DNA of 64,000 nucleotides from an uncultured Fusobacteriaceae bacterium. GTDB taxonomy: Bacteria; Fusobacteriota; Fusobacteriia; Fusobacteriales; Fusobacteriaceae. A program made the position numbers and the translations under genes. Every line of letters begins with the position of its first letter. Position 1 is the stretch's first letter. The stretch is taken from positions 62,001 to 126,000 of the forward strand of contig CAMQWJ010000001.1 in the NCBI GenBank assembly GCA_947038515.1, in the 5' to 3' direction. Below are positions 44,355 through 53,002 of the stretch, in pieces. The notes under the pieces are model-generated. The model was given only the letters and a program-made list of their open reading frames with translations, did no database searches and was not told where the DNA came from.

Positions 44355-44687
44355 ATGACTATTATTGAATTCATTAAAAAAAAAAATTGCATTGTAAAAT
44401 ACAGTGCTATTGGACATGCTGATTATTCAGAACATGGAACCGATATTGTATGTGCAAGTATTTCTTCAATTTTACAATTCCCATTGGCTGGTATTACTGA
44501 ACTTTTAAATATTGTTCCAGTTTTCCATATTGGTGATGGTGATTTTGAAATTGATTTAAGAGATGTCAACTTACAAAATAGGGATCATGAAGTAAACATT
44601 TTATTAAATACTATGTTTATTATGTTAAAAGAGTTAGAAAATGAATATCCAAAATACTTAAAGCTTGTAGAAAAGGAGGCAAAATGA
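44355..44687 (+). CDS. prp: Ribosomal-processing cysteine protease Prp
   Basis: A 110-residue protease. The catalytic histidine is His21 (GHADY) and the cysteine Cys33 (DIVCASIS), matching the family pattern first described in Staphylococcus aureus. Prp cuts the N-terminal extension of L27 so that L27 can work in the ribosome. It sits between rplU and rpmA, as in Firmicutes. Its stop overlaps the rpmA start. It shares the transcript with its substrate gene. Confidence 0.93.
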   Translation: MTIIEFIKKKNCIVKYSAIGHADYSEHGTDIVCASISSILQFPLAGITELLNIVPVFHIGDGDFEIDLRDVNLQNRDHEVNILLNTMFIMLKELENEYPKYLKLVEKEAK

Positions 44688-44980
44688 TGTTATTTACTTT
44701 AAATATTCAATTGTTCGCAAAGAAAAAAGGACAAGGTTCTGTAAAGAATGGAAGAGATTCAAATCCTAAATATTTGGGTGTTAAGAAATATGATGGTGAG
44801 GTTGTCGTAGCTGGAAATATTATAGTTAGACAAAGAGGAACTAAATTCTATCCAGGAACAAACATGGGAATTGGAAAAGACCATACTCTTTTCGCTCTAA
44901 TTGACGGTTTCGTTAAATTTGAGAGATTAGGTAAAGATAAAAAACAAGTTTCAGTTTATGTTGAAAAAGCTGGAATCTAA
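44687..44980 (+). CDS. rpmA: 50S ribosomal protein L27 with Prp-cleaved extension
   Basis: This 97-residue protein has a short extension ([11 protein letters not shown]) ending in the Prp cleavage motif, followed by the mature [27 protein letters not shown]. Two ATG codons are adjacent (44684 and 44687). The second is spaced 7 nt from GGAGG and gives the family-typical MLFTLN start, so I use it. The mature N-terminus reaches the peptidyl transferase centre, so removal of the extension is required for ribosome function. Confidence 0.96.
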   Translation: MLFTLNIQLFAKKKGQGSVKNGRDSNPKYLGVKKYDGEVVVAGNIIVRQRGTKFYPGTNMGIGKDHTLFALIDGFVKFERLGKDKKQVSVYVEKAGI

Positions 44981-45005
44981 AAAATTAAAAAAAGTTAAAT
45001 ATTTG

Positions 45006-45046
45006 AGAGGTAATTTCTGTACTGTACAGAAGTTACCTCTTTTTTT
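45006..45046 (+). terminator. Terminator of rplU-prp-rpmA
   Basis: A 16-bp stem with one G-U pair (45006-45021 with 45025-45040) has a 3-nt loop, followed by seven T. It is classical and strong. The 140 bases beyond it hold no gene; a weak stem (GGATT/AATCC) there may serve the converging minus-strand unit. Confidence 0.93.
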
Positions 45047-45186
45047 CATTTGTAAGTTAAAAAAGATAACTACTCCTTTATTAAAATGAAAAACGGGATT
45101 CTTTAGCTTAATCCACTATAAAACCCCATATATTTTATTTGTTATCATCGACAAAGTAGTTTTCTCTGTTCAGTTGTTGTCGTATT

Positions 45187-45524
45187 CTATTTTTGATATA
45201 TTCTTCTAAAAATAATCGAATCTTTGTATAATTTTCGATTTATTTTCCATGATATTATTAGCCATGGGATTATGAGTATTAAGAATAATCCTTTACCTGT
45301 TATCACTGATTCTATCACTTTCTCCCAATTCTTTCCAAATATTTTATTTATTACTGTTATTGTTCCCGCTAAACCTATGATTGGTATTACTATTGCAAAT
45401 ATAAAAAATGACAAGTCTGTATTTCCATATATTATTTTTGATCTACATCCACTACAAACTGTTGAACCATACTTTATATCGTCCTTTCCACAATGTGGAC
45501 ACCCTATAACATCCTTTGTTCCAT
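45187..45524 (-). pseudogene. Zinc-ribbon membrane protein gene, frameshifted at its 5' end
   Basis: The 3' part encodes a four-cysteine ribbon (GCPHCGKDDIKYGSTVCSGC) joined to two membrane helices (FFIFAIVIPIIGLAGTITVI and FLILIIPWLIISW). This frame has no ATG, GTG or TTG before the ribbon. GGAGG with a well-spaced ATG (45522-45524) lies upstream, but in another frame, which stops after six codons. One extra base in the AAAGG run would explain it. So it is either a recent one-base frameshift, a programmed slip, or an unusual start codon. Function of the family is unknown. Confidence 0.55.
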
Positions 45525-45583
45525 CCTTCCCTCCTAGTTTTAATCCTATATTTAATTATTCACCAAAACAACTTAATAAAAAA

Positions 45584-45937
45584 TTATTTACTCATAAATT
45601 TTTTACTATTTACTATAAACCGTTCATGTTCACAAGAAGCAACAAGTACTCCTTGAAACATTACTTGAATATTAAAAATTATTTTTTTTCCATCTATTCC
45701 AACAATTTCACACTCACACAAAAGTTCATCTCCAACTCTATTACTTTTTAAATGTTTTAAATTTAAACTAATTCCAACTGTTGTCATCCCTACTTCCATT
45801 TTATTTTCTACAAGATTAAAAGCTGTATTCTCCATAAATGCAACTAGCATTGGAGTTGAGAAAACTTCTAATCCTCCTGAACCTATATTAATAGCTGTTT
45901 CATTTTCTAAAACTATCTTCTTCTGTATTATTTTCAT
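45584..45937 (-). CDS. Hotdog-fold thioesterase-like protein
   Basis: A 117-residue single-domain hotdog protein. Marks are ETAINIGSGGLEVFSTPMLVAFMENTAFNLVE, the pattern of fluoroacetyl-CoA thioesterase-like (FlK) family members, then VGISLNLKHLKSNRVGDELLCECEIV. It probably hydrolyses an acyl-CoA thioester, though the substrate is unknown. The start is uncertain. ATG 45952 lies 6 nt from a hairpin with no room for a ribosome-binding site, so ATG 45937 (AAAGA upstream) is preferred. It is the last intact gene of the long minus-strand block. Confidence 0.78.
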   Translation of the reverse strand: MKIIQKKIVLENETAINIGSGGLEVFSTPMLVAFMENTAFNLVENKMEVGMTTVGISLNLKHLKSNRVGDELLCECEIVGIDGKKIIFNIQVMFQGVLVASCEHERFIVNSKKFMSK

Positions 45938-45958
45938 TTTTTCTTTCAACATTTATAA

Positions 45959-45988
45959 AGTGATTTTTAATCTTATCTAAAAATCACT
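45959..45988 (-). terminator. 10-bp hairpin between thiN and the hotdog gene
   Basis: A perfect 10-bp inverted repeat (45959-45968 with 45979-45988) encloses a 10-nt loop. On the minus strand it is followed by TTATAAATG, without a T-run. It could be a weak terminator for the long operon or a translational control element for the hotdog gene. Confidence 0.4.
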
Positions 45989-46002
45989 ATTCACCACCTT
46001 TT

Positions 46003-46653
46003 TTAGTTTATATGATTTTCTAATATTGCAATTAAAACTCCTGACTTATAATTTATTTTTCCTACTTTAGAGTTAATTTTATTTCCTAAACATCTAGAAT
46101 CCCCTTGTTCTAATTTATAATTTTGAAGTTCATAGTCAAAACCTTTTAGTGATAATTCTTCTACAGTTTCAGACAGGGGTAAAAAAGAGATTATGTGTGA
46201 TTCTATATTTTCTATAATATCATTTCTTTTTATATAAAATACTTGTTCTTTTTCAGTTAAAAATATTAAATTAGGATACTTAGAAAGCATGGATATATTT
46301 ATCAATTCATGTGATTTTCTTCCACCTAAACCTGCGATAATATATATTTTATCATAACATAACTCTGTAAGATACTTTACTAATAATTCTCCATCAGTAT
46401 AATTTTTTCTTTTATCAAATTTTTTAAGTTCTATTTTATTTTCCTTTTCTAATATTTCTAATTCTTTTAGATTAATAGAGTCCATATCACCCCATATTTC
46501 TTTAGGCAATAATTTTGTTCCTACCAAAAAATTATATCCACCATCTGCACAGAAAATTTCTCCTATTTTTTTTTCCATAAAATTTTTATAAAATTCCATT
46601 TCTCCTAAAAGTTCACCATTTAGAAATAAATAAGCAATTTTTTCTTTTTTCAT
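46003..46653 (-). CDS. thiN: Thiamine pyrophosphokinase
   Basis: A 216-residue enzyme transferring pyrophosphate from ATP to thiamine. Motifs are CADGGYNFL, the metal-binding GDMDS, KRKNYTDGELLVKYL, and GLGGRKSHELINI; the C-terminal domain is beta-rich, with ISFLPLSETVEELSLKGFDYEL. Its ATG overlaps the stop of the preceding gene (TAATG), implying coupled translation. Confidence 0.94.
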   Translation of the reverse strand: MKKEKIAYLFLNGELLGEMEFYKNFMEKKIGEIFCADGGYNFLVGTKLLPKEIWGDMDSINLKELEILEKENKIELKKFDKRKNYTDGELLVKYLTELCYDKIYIIAGLGGRKSHELINISMLSKYPNLIFLTEKEQVFYIKRNDIIENIESHIISFLPLSETVEELSLKGFDYELQNYKLEQGDSRCLGNKINSKVGKINYKSGVLIAILENHIN

Positions 46654-47477
46654 TAATCATCATCCTCAGTTGTATTAACAATTATAAATACAGGTAAATG
46701 ATCTGATATCCATTTCCTACTCTCTAAAAAATCCTTATTTATAAAATTATAAACTCCACTTTTACCTTCAAACTCTTTTGTATACTTTTTTGAAATAAAA
46801 ATATTATCATATGAATTAACTAATTTATTAGTCCCCACAGTTGTTTTCAGTCGTGGGTCAATGCCATATACAATATCATCTTTATGTCCATTAATTAACT
46901 GATCAAATCCCTCATCATTTCCAACTAAATTAAAATCTCCTGCTATTAATATATCTTGTTCTTCTTTTTCTAACTCCTGAAAATAATCATATACCTCATC
47001 ATAATTAAAGGCTTCAACTCTTCTTAAGGTTTTACTTTTTCCATATACTGAATGGCTCATAACAAGAGTAAAGTCAAACTCTCCTATTTTAAAAGTTGTA
47101 CCATATGGAGATCTAGAAAATTTATTTTCTAAATTTGGATAAAACTTTCCTTTTTTAATTAGTTTTACACTATTTCTCTTATATACATATCCATAATATT
47201 CTTTATAACTACTTTTTCCAACAGAATGTGGAGATAAATGGTAATCCCATTTCTCCTTTGTTTCTTTATTCAAAGCATCTACTAATTCTTGTATTCCTTT
47301 TCTATTCATAACTTCTACTAATCCAACAAGATCAAAATTTGAAATAATTTTTGCTAAATGTACATAGTCTTTTTTATTTTCTCCTAATCTTAATACATTA
47401 AAAGAGGCTATATAGGCCTCTTTAGAATAGGTTAAATTGAGGGAAATAAAAAAAATAATTATCATAATTTTTTTCAT
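46653..47477 (-). CDS. Secreted endonuclease/exonuclease/phosphatase family protein (DNase I fold)
   Basis: This 274-residue protein has a signal peptide (MKKIMIIIFFISLNLTYSK). It then has EEP-fold motifs: IASFNVLRLG, GLVEVMNRKGIQELV (metal Glu), VMSHSV, the catalytic ILIAGDFNLVG, DNIFISK, and WISDHLPVFI. It is probably a periplasmic or released nuclease; a phosphodiesterase acting on lipids is the alternative. It lies between rodA and thiN, with GGAGG before ATG 47477. The acidic end (TTEDDD) is unremarkable. Confidence 0.88.
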   Translation of the reverse strand: MKKIMIIIFFISLNLTYSKEAYIASFNVLRLGENKKDYVHLAKIISNFDLVGLVEVMNRKGIQELVDALNKETKEKWDYHLSPHSVGKSSYKEYYGYVYKRNSVKLIKKGKFYPNLENKFSRSPYGTTFKIGEFDFTLVMSHSVYGKSKTLRRVEAFNYDEVYDYFQELEKEEQDILIAGDFNLVGNDEGFDQLINGHKDDIVYGIDPRLKTTVGTNKLVNSYDNIFISKKYTKEFEGKSGVYNFINKDFLESRKWISDHLPVFIIVNTTEDDD

Positions 47478-47487
47478 TTATTCCTCC

Positions 47488-48576
47488 TTATTTATTATGT
47501 ATCCTCACACTTTGAACTATCCCAAGCATAATAAAACTAAATATAAGAGAACTTCCACCATAACTCATAAACAGTAACGGTAGCCCTGTTACTGGCATTA
47601 TTCCCATTATCATCCCTATATTTACAAACACATGAAAAAAGAACACTGATGCTATACCATAGCAAACTAATTTCCCATATTCATCTTTAGAATTATCTCC
47701 TATCGTAATTATTTGATAAATCAAACAAAAATATAGTCCAAGCAATACTATTCCACCTAATGTTCCCATTTCTTCTAAGAAAACTGAACCTATGAAATCT
47801 GTGTGAGCTTCTGGTAAAAAATTTAATTTACTTTGTGAACTATTCATAAATCCTTTTCCCATAATACCACCTGAACCAATGGCAATCATAGATTGATTCA
47901 CATTCCAACCACTTCCTAATAAATCTGATTCAGGATTAAGAAATGTTAAAATTCTCTGTTGCTGATATTCTTTTAATAAAAAATAAAAAGCAAAAGGAAT
48001 AAATGCTAATAAACTTCCAAAAAGAGAGGCTATAACTCTCCAATTCACACCATCTATAAAAATAATAACTATAAATATATATACAAAAACTAAAGATGTT
48101 CCCAAGTCAGGTTGCTTTGCAACCAATAAAAATATAGGTAAAATATGTAAAAAACTAACAATAACTTTTTTTATTCCATCTTTTTTTTTAACTGCATATC
48201 TTCTAACTAAATACTCACTAAAAGTTAATATTAATAATATTTTTGAAATTTCTGAAGGTTGAACAACAATAAATTTCAAATCAATCCATCTTTTAGCCCC
48301 TAATCGTGATATACCAAAAACTAGTACTGATAAAAGTATAAGCACATTAATAAAATATATTAAAAAATAATATTTTTTATATTTTTTATAATCAAAATGT
48401 GAAAATATAAAAAATATTATCAATCCTAAAAAAACAAATAATATTTCTTTATAAAAAAATGTTAAAGTTTTAGAGGAAGTAGTACTATAAATACACATTA
48501 GACTTAATCCTATAATACTCAGAGCATTTAGTAGTAATTTTAAATTAGTTTTTTTTATTTTTTTAAGTCTATTCAT
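47488..48576 (-). CDS. rodA: Rod-shape SEDS peptidoglycan polymerase RodA
   Basis: A 362-residue SEDS glycosyltransferase with about ten membrane helices. It contains GAKRWIDLKFIVVQPSEISKILLIL and AKQPDLGTSLVF, which holds the catalytic Asp region, then GWNVNQSMIAIGSGGIMGKGF, FLPEAHTDFIGSV and GLPLLFMSYGGSSLI. It polymerises glycan strands during elongation. FtsW is the alternative, but ARRWI/QPSE variants and the absence of division genes favour RodA. No mreB or mrdA lies in the window. GGGAG precedes ATG 48576. Confidence 0.9.
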   Translation of the reverse strand: MNRLKKIKKTNLKLLLNALSIIGLSLMCIYSTTSSKTLTFFYKEILFVFLGLIIFFIFSHFDYKKYKKYYFLIYFINVLILLSVLVFGISRLGAKRWIDLKFIVVQPSEISKILLILTFSEYLVRRYAVKKKDGIKKVIVSFLHILPIFLLVAKQPDLGTSLVFVYIFIVIIFIDGVNWRVIASLFGSLLAFIPFAFYFLLKEYQQQRILTFLNPESDLLGSGWNVNQSMIAIGSGGIMGKGFMNSSQSKLNFLPEAHTDFIGSVFLEEMGTLGGIVLLGLYFCLIYQIITIGDNSKDEYGKLVCYGIASVFFFHVFVNIGMIMGIMPVTGLPLLFMSYGGSSLIFSFIMLGIVQSVRIHNK

Positions 48577-48588
48577 ACTTCTCCCATC

Positions 48589-49035
48589 CTATTTTCCAGT
48601 ATGACCGAATCCTCCACTTTCTCTAGAGCTTTCATTCAATGTTTCTACATTTTCAAATTCTATTTGATATACTTTCCCTAATATTAATTGTGCTACTCTC
48701 TCATTAGGTTGAATCGTATATTCTTCTTTACTTATATTCACAAGTATAATCCCTATTTCACCACGATAATCAGAATCAATTGTGCCTGGAGAATTTAGTA
48801 GTGTCAATCCATGTTTCAATGCTAGTCCACTTCTCGGTCTAACTTGTACTTCATATCCAACAGGGATTTCTAATTTTATTCCCGTTGGAACTAAAACACG
48901 TTCTAAAGAACCTAATACTAAAGGTTTTTCTAAATACGCGCAAAGATCCATTCCAGCTGCTTCTTCTGTCATATATTTAGGGATAATTACCCCCACTTTA
49001 GAAATTATTTTAACTTTTTTCTTTTCAATGCTCAT
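48589..49035 (-). CDS. dut: Deoxyuridine 5'-triphosphate nucleotidohydrolase
   Basis: A 148-residue trimeric dUTPase. Its five conserved motifs are present: AAGMDLCAY, PRSGLALKHG, LLNSPGTIDSDYRGEIGIILVN, EYTIQPNERVAQLIL, and the C-terminal arm SSRESGGFGHTGK. It removes dUTP and supplies dUMP. ATG 49035 has AGGAG 10 nt upstream. It lies 2 nt after the M16 peptidase gene. Confidence 0.98.
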   Translation of the reverse strand: MSIEKKKVKIISKVGVIIPKYMTEEAAGMDLCAYLEKPLVLGSLERVLVPTGIKLEIPVGYEVQVRPRSGLALKHGLTLLNSPGTIDSDYRGEIGIILVNISKEEYTIQPNERVAQLILGKVYQIEFENVETLNESSRESGGFGHTGK

Positions 49036-49037
49036 AA

Positions 49038-50252
49038 TTAAATCTCTCCTAAAATTGTTATAGAATATTTCGATTCGTCAAAAATTTCATTTGCTAATTC
49101 TTTTATATCAATTAATGAGATTTTAGAGATCATTTCTTCTATCTCATCTATTGAAATAATTTTTCCATAAAGTTGATATGAATTCCACATTCTAGCCATT
49201 TTTCCTCGACTATTTTCTAATCCAAATATCAGCATACTTTTAAGTTGATTTTTTCCTCTTTCTAATTCTTTTTCTTCTATTGAGTTTGTTTTTATATCCT
49301 GAAATTCTTTTTTTATTAGTTCAATAACTTCTCTATAACTTTCTTTTGAGGTACCAGCATATATTGTGAACAATCCGCCTTCTAAATAACTAGTAGTATA
49401 AGAATATATTGAATATGCTAAACCTCTTTCTTCTCTAATTTTTTGAAATAATCTTGAGCTCATATTCTCACCTAGAACATTTGATAATATTGCAAGTGCA
49501 TATTTTTTTTCGTCTAATACTTTTAAACCTAAAGTATTTAAGCATAAATGGACTTGATTACATTCTTTTTTTATAAGATTTTCACCATTTTTTATTTTAA
49601 ATTTAGAAACTATAGAATTTTTACTTTTTCTTTTTGGAATAGTTCCAAAAGTTGATTCTAATTTTTCCATAATAGAATCAACATTTCCAGCTATAGATAT
49701 CCCCATATTATCTGGAGTATATCTATCTAAAAAATATTCTAGCATCTTATCTCTATCTATTTTTTTTAAAGATTCTTCAGTTCCTAAAATTGAATTTCCA
49801 TATTCATCTGAAAGAACAAATTTCATATTTTCATCATGGACTACTTCTTCTGGAATATCCAAATACATCTTAATCTCTTCCAGTATTACATTTCTCTCTT
49901 TTTCAATATTTTCCTCTGAAAAAGTAGAGTTCATAATCATTTCACTAAAAACATCAAAAGCAATATCCATTTTAGAAGAAAGCATCTTTACATAATAACA
50001 AGTTGTATCTTTACTTGTATAAGCATTTATAGATCCACCATTATCATCTATAAGCTCTGAAAGTTCTTTTGCAGAGTATTTTTTACTTCCCTTAAAAAGC
50101 ATATGTTCAATAAAATGAGAAATACCATATTCCCCTTCTGTCTCATGACGAGCACCTGTTTTTATAAAAATCCCCATAGTAAAACTTTTGATATCTTCCA
50201 TTCTATCTATAAATATAGGAATACCATTTTTAAGTTTTTTTACCTCTATCAA
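49038..50252 (-). CDS. M16 family zinc metallopeptidase
   Basis: A 404-residue peptidase like bacterial processing-peptidase homologues. The inverted zinc motif HFIEH is at residues 46-50. It is followed by GSINAYTSKDTTCYYVKML, the second zinc glutamate in the NVILEEI helix, and the C-terminal half-domain with the R-x-x-x-x-Y segment (EERGLAYSIYSY). Start: AAGGAGG is spaced 7 nt from TTG 50252, giving MIEVKKLKNGIPIF. The earlier GTG at 50291 lies upstream of the Shine-Dalgarno and is rejected. It has no signal peptide, so it is cytoplasmic. Confidence 0.92.
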   Translation of the reverse strand: MIEVKKLKNGIPIFIDRMEDIKSFTMGIFIKTGARHETEGEYGISHFIEHMLFKGSKKYSAKELSELIDDNGGSINAYTSKDTTCYYVKMLSSKMDIAFDVFSEMIMNSTFSEENIEKERNVILEEIKMYLDIPEEVVHDENMKFVLSDEYGNSILGTEESLKKIDRDKMLEYFLDRYTPDNMGISIAGNVDSIMEKLESTFGTIPKRKSKNSIVSKFKIKNGENLIKKECNQVHLCLNTLGLKVLDEKKYALAILSNVLGENMSSRLFQKIREERGLAYSIYSYTTSYLEGGLFTIYAGTSKESYREVIELIKKEFQDIKTNSIEEKELERGKNQLKSMLIFGLENSRGKMARMWNSYQLYGKIISIDEIEEMISKISLIDIKELANEIFDESKYSITILGEI

Positions 50253-50280
50253 AATTAAACCTCCTTCCACTCTATTTTCT

Positions 50281-51381
50281 CTAATATTCACTTTTATACA
50301 CTAAACAAACTCCAATTATTAAAACTAAAATATTAGGAATCCAATTACCTAGATATGGATTTATATATCCATTTTTTCCAATAGCTTCAAATATTCCCTG
50401 CAACAAATAGTATCCATATCCCAGAGCTATTGCTATTCCTATATTTCTCGTAGTTCCACCTCTTACATACTTACTACCTAAAGATAAGCCTACAAAACAT
50501 ATAAAAAAACTTGCAAATGGGAAAGAATATCTTCTAGAAAGTTCTTGAGACAGCTCTTTTATATCATTTCCTGTCAAAACTAATTCTTTCATCTCTTTTT
50601 TTATTTCTTTATTTGTTAATGTTTTTGGATTTTTACCTAATGGGATAAATTTTTCAGGTAAAGATATATATTTTTTATCTAAATACTCTTCATATTTTTT
50701 TTCTTTATCTTTTATTTGATTGCTTTTTTCTTCCTGAATATCATAATTTATAGTAACTTGTTTCAATTTCCACACATTTTCTATAAAGTCATATTCACCT
50801 TTCTCAGCTGTAAGAATTTTCTTTATACTATTAAAATCTTGATTTAATTCAATTATTTGAATTTTTTTACCTATTCCTGTTTTTCTATTTATTTCTTCCA
50901 TATAATAAACAATATTATTTTTATCTCTCAAAAAAACTTTACTTTTTGTTATAGGTCGTTCTAATACTGTTTTTTCACCTGAACGCATCATTCGAGTCTT
51001 TTCATATGATTTTGGAGCAATTGTATCACTTAATATAAAAATTCCTCCTGACACCAGCAATGATAAGATGACAGGAAAAAATATTATTCTTTTAAAACTG
51101 ACACCTGATGTCTTTAAAGAAATAATTTCTAAATTACTTGCCATTATATTCATAGATATCAATCCACCTAATAATATAGATAATGGTGTTATATCTATTA
51201 ACATTTTAGGAATTAGAGTCAAAACATATTCTAGTGACTCCCCTACTGTCATTTTTCCTTCAGTAACAAACTTTACAATTCTAAACACTTGACTTAATAT
51301 AAATATATTTAAAAATGCAATTAAAGTCAATAAAAATGCTTTTATAAATTTTTTTATTATATGAATATCTACTTTTTTCAT
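50281..51381 (-). CDS. lptG: LPS export permease LptG
   Basis: A 366-residue YjgP/YjgQ-family permease. Three membrane helices lead a large periplasmic beta-jellyroll domain (residues about 120-260), then three more helices follow. Residues 40-80 contain LIPKMLIDITPLSILLGGLISMNIMASNLEIISLKTSGVS, the coupling region for LptB. It pairs with LptF and LptB to extract LPS from the inner membrane. The F/G assignment is by order and resemblance and could be swapped. Its ATG lies 2 nt after the lptF stop. Confidence 0.88.
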   Translation of the reverse strand: MKKVDIHIIKKFIKAFLLTLIAFLNIFILSQVFRIVKFVTEGKMTVGESLEYVLTLIPKMLIDITPLSILLGGLISMNIMASNLEIISLKTSGVSFKRIIFFPVILSLLVSGGIFILSDTIAPKSYEKTRMMRSGEKTVLERPITKSKVFLRDKNNIVYYMEEINRKTGIGKKIQIIELNQDFNSIKKILTAEKGEYDFIENVWKLKQVTINYDIQEEKSNQIKDKEKKYEEYLDKKYISLPEKFIPLGKNPKTLTNKEIKKEMKELVLTGNDIKELSQELSRRYSFPFASFFICFVGLSLGSKYVRGGTTRNIGIAIALGYGYYLLQGIFEAIGKNGYINPYLGNWIPNILVLIIGVCLVYKSEY

Positions 51382-51383
51382 GA

Positions 51384-52457
51384 CTACATCACTCTACTTT
51401 TTTTTAAATATAAATAGTAAGTTAAAATTAATAAAACTATATTGGGAGACCATATTGCAATATATACATTGAGTTGTCCCTTTAAGGCCACTACCACTCC
51501 TAAGTTTAATGTTATTATGTAAGAAAAAATTACAAATAAACTTAAAGGAAAATTAGTCCCTTTTCCTGTTCTATGATGTCCACTTGCAAACAATACTCCT
51601 AATACTCCTAATATTATTGTTGAGATCGGAATTGCTATTTTTTTATTAATTTCAACCAAATATTTTATTTTATCAACAGTATTTTTTTTATATTCTGTAA
51701 ATAATTTACTTATTTCCATCATTTCTATATCTTTCATCTTAATTTTAAAATTATTTCCATATGAGGAAAGAGGAATTGTTTTTTCAGAAAATTTACCTTT
51801 TAATTCTAAATCTCCCTTATTTTTAAACTTAAAAAATTCAGCTTCTTTAAGTATCATTGCATTATTTTCCCATAACGCTTTTTTTCCTAATAAAATTAGA
51901 GGATATACTCCTTCTTTTTCTTGCTGAAAAATTAGAACCCCTTTAACAAAACCTGTAGTTTTATCTTTTTCATTAACATAAATACTGAATTCTTCCATAT
52001 CATCCATAAAAATCTTCTCTTTCATCTGAAATATAGGATTTTCAGTAGCTATTTTGTGTGTTAATTGCTGTAACTTCTCAAAAGATTTAGGTACTATTTT
52101 TTCTTGTAAAAAAAAGATAAATAGTGTAATTAAAAATGTAAATAAAATAATTGGTCTTAACATTCTTTTTAGACTAATACCCATAGAGGTCAAGGCTAAA
52201 GTCTCACTATTTTTTGTGAATTTAGAAAAAGTTATCATTATACCTAAAAATACTCCCATGGGTATAGTTTGAACTAAAATAGCTGGCAAATAAAAAGATA
52301 GCATTCTCATCATATCAAAAATTGAAACACTATTAACTATAATACTTTCCATCATAGTTACAATAATTTCAATTAAAAATATAAATGTGAAGATAGATAT
52401 TCCTAATAAAATAGGAAATTTCAATTCTTTCAATATATATTTTTCGAATACTTTCAT
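51384..52457 (-). CDS. lptF: LPS export permease LptF
   Basis: A 357-residue YjgP/YjgQ-family permease, the first of the pair. It starts MKVFEKYILKELKFPILLGISIFTFIFLIEI, then YLPAILVQTIPMGVFLGIMITFSKFTKNSETLALTSMGIS. A periplasmic domain and three C-terminal helices follow. AGGAG precedes the ATG at 6 nt. It is tightly linked to lptG. LptB and an LptC/A-type protein lie 8-9 kb away in the same operon, so the whole transport bridge except LptD and LptE is encoded here. Confidence 0.88.
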   Translation of the reverse strand: MKVFEKYILKELKFPILLGISIFTFIFLIEIIVTMMESIIVNSVSIFDMMRMLSFYLPAILVQTIPMGVFLGIMITFSKFTKNSETLALTSMGISLKRMLRPIILFTFLITLFIFFLQEKIVPKSFEKLQQLTHKIATENPIFQMKEKIFMDDMEEFSIYVNEKDKTTGFVKGVLIFQQEKEGVYPLILLGKKALWENNAMILKEAEFFKFKNKGDLELKGKFSEKTIPLSSYGNNFKIKMKDIEMMEISKLFTEYKKNTVDKIKYLVEINKKIAIPISTIILGVLGVLFASGHHRTGKGTNFPLSLFVIFSYIITLNLGVVVALKGQLNVYIAIWSPNIVLLILTYYLYLKKSRVM

Positions 52458-52466
52458 CTTTCACTC

Positions 52467-53000
52467 CTAAAATACATTTTCTAAATATTTATTCATAACT
52501 TCATTATTTTTTAATTCTTTTACTTGATTTTGAATTTCACTTGGTATATAATCATAGAGCATAGGTAGAAATTCATCAAAGTATTGAACTGCTCTACTCT
52601 CACTATATATTTCTTCTACTCTATCAGAACTTCTTGTTAAAAATTTGACTCCTGTTATTAAAAAGAAAACTATAATTATACCTTTTAGTAAAGCAACTAA
52701 ACTTCCACCTATTTGAGTAGTTTTTCCCTTTGCTTGTGCTTTAAAAAATTTATTTATAAACGATGTAATTAACATTAAAATAATATAAAGAACAATTAAT
52801 ACTGTTATATACATCTGTGTATATTCTTCAGGTTTTATTACAATTTCTAAAAAATCTATTGTTTTAGGAACTAAATATTTTGCAAGAAGAATATTACCAA
52901 TAAGTCCAAATGTAGAAATAAATTCTACAAAAAAACCTATTCTATATCCTGAAATAATATATCCTACCAAAATAATTAAAATAAAAATATCTAATGCCAT
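52467..53000 (-). CDS. CvpA family membrane protein
   Basis: A 177-residue protein with four membrane helices: MALDIFILIILVGYIISGYRIGFF, FISTFGLIGNILLAKYLV, YITVLIVLYIILMLITSF and LVALLKGIIIVFFLITGVK. A Ser/Glu-rich tail follows. This is the CvpA/colicin-V-production fold, whose role is unclear but often concerns envelope integrity. The longer frame to 53063 overlaps rlmI; ATG 53000 with AAAGGTGG upstream, 2 nt after the rlmI stop, is preferred. Confidence 0.8.
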   Translation of the reverse strand: MALDIFILIILVGYIISGYRIGFFVEFISTFGLIGNILLAKYLVPKTIDFLEIVIKPEEYTQMYITVLIVLYIILMLITSFINKFFKAQAKGKTTQIGGSLVALLKGIIIVFFLITGVKFLTRSSDRVEEIYSESRAVQYFDEFLPMLYDYIPSEIQNQVKELKNNEVMNKYLENVF

Positions 53001-53002
53001 TT

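Noticed and set aside
45047-45186. Possible remnant of an IS200/IS605-type element end
   Set aside because: There are small inverted repeats (CGACAA/TTGTCG, GGATT/AATCC) but no transposase, no target duplication and no second end. Plain intergenic DNA explains it.
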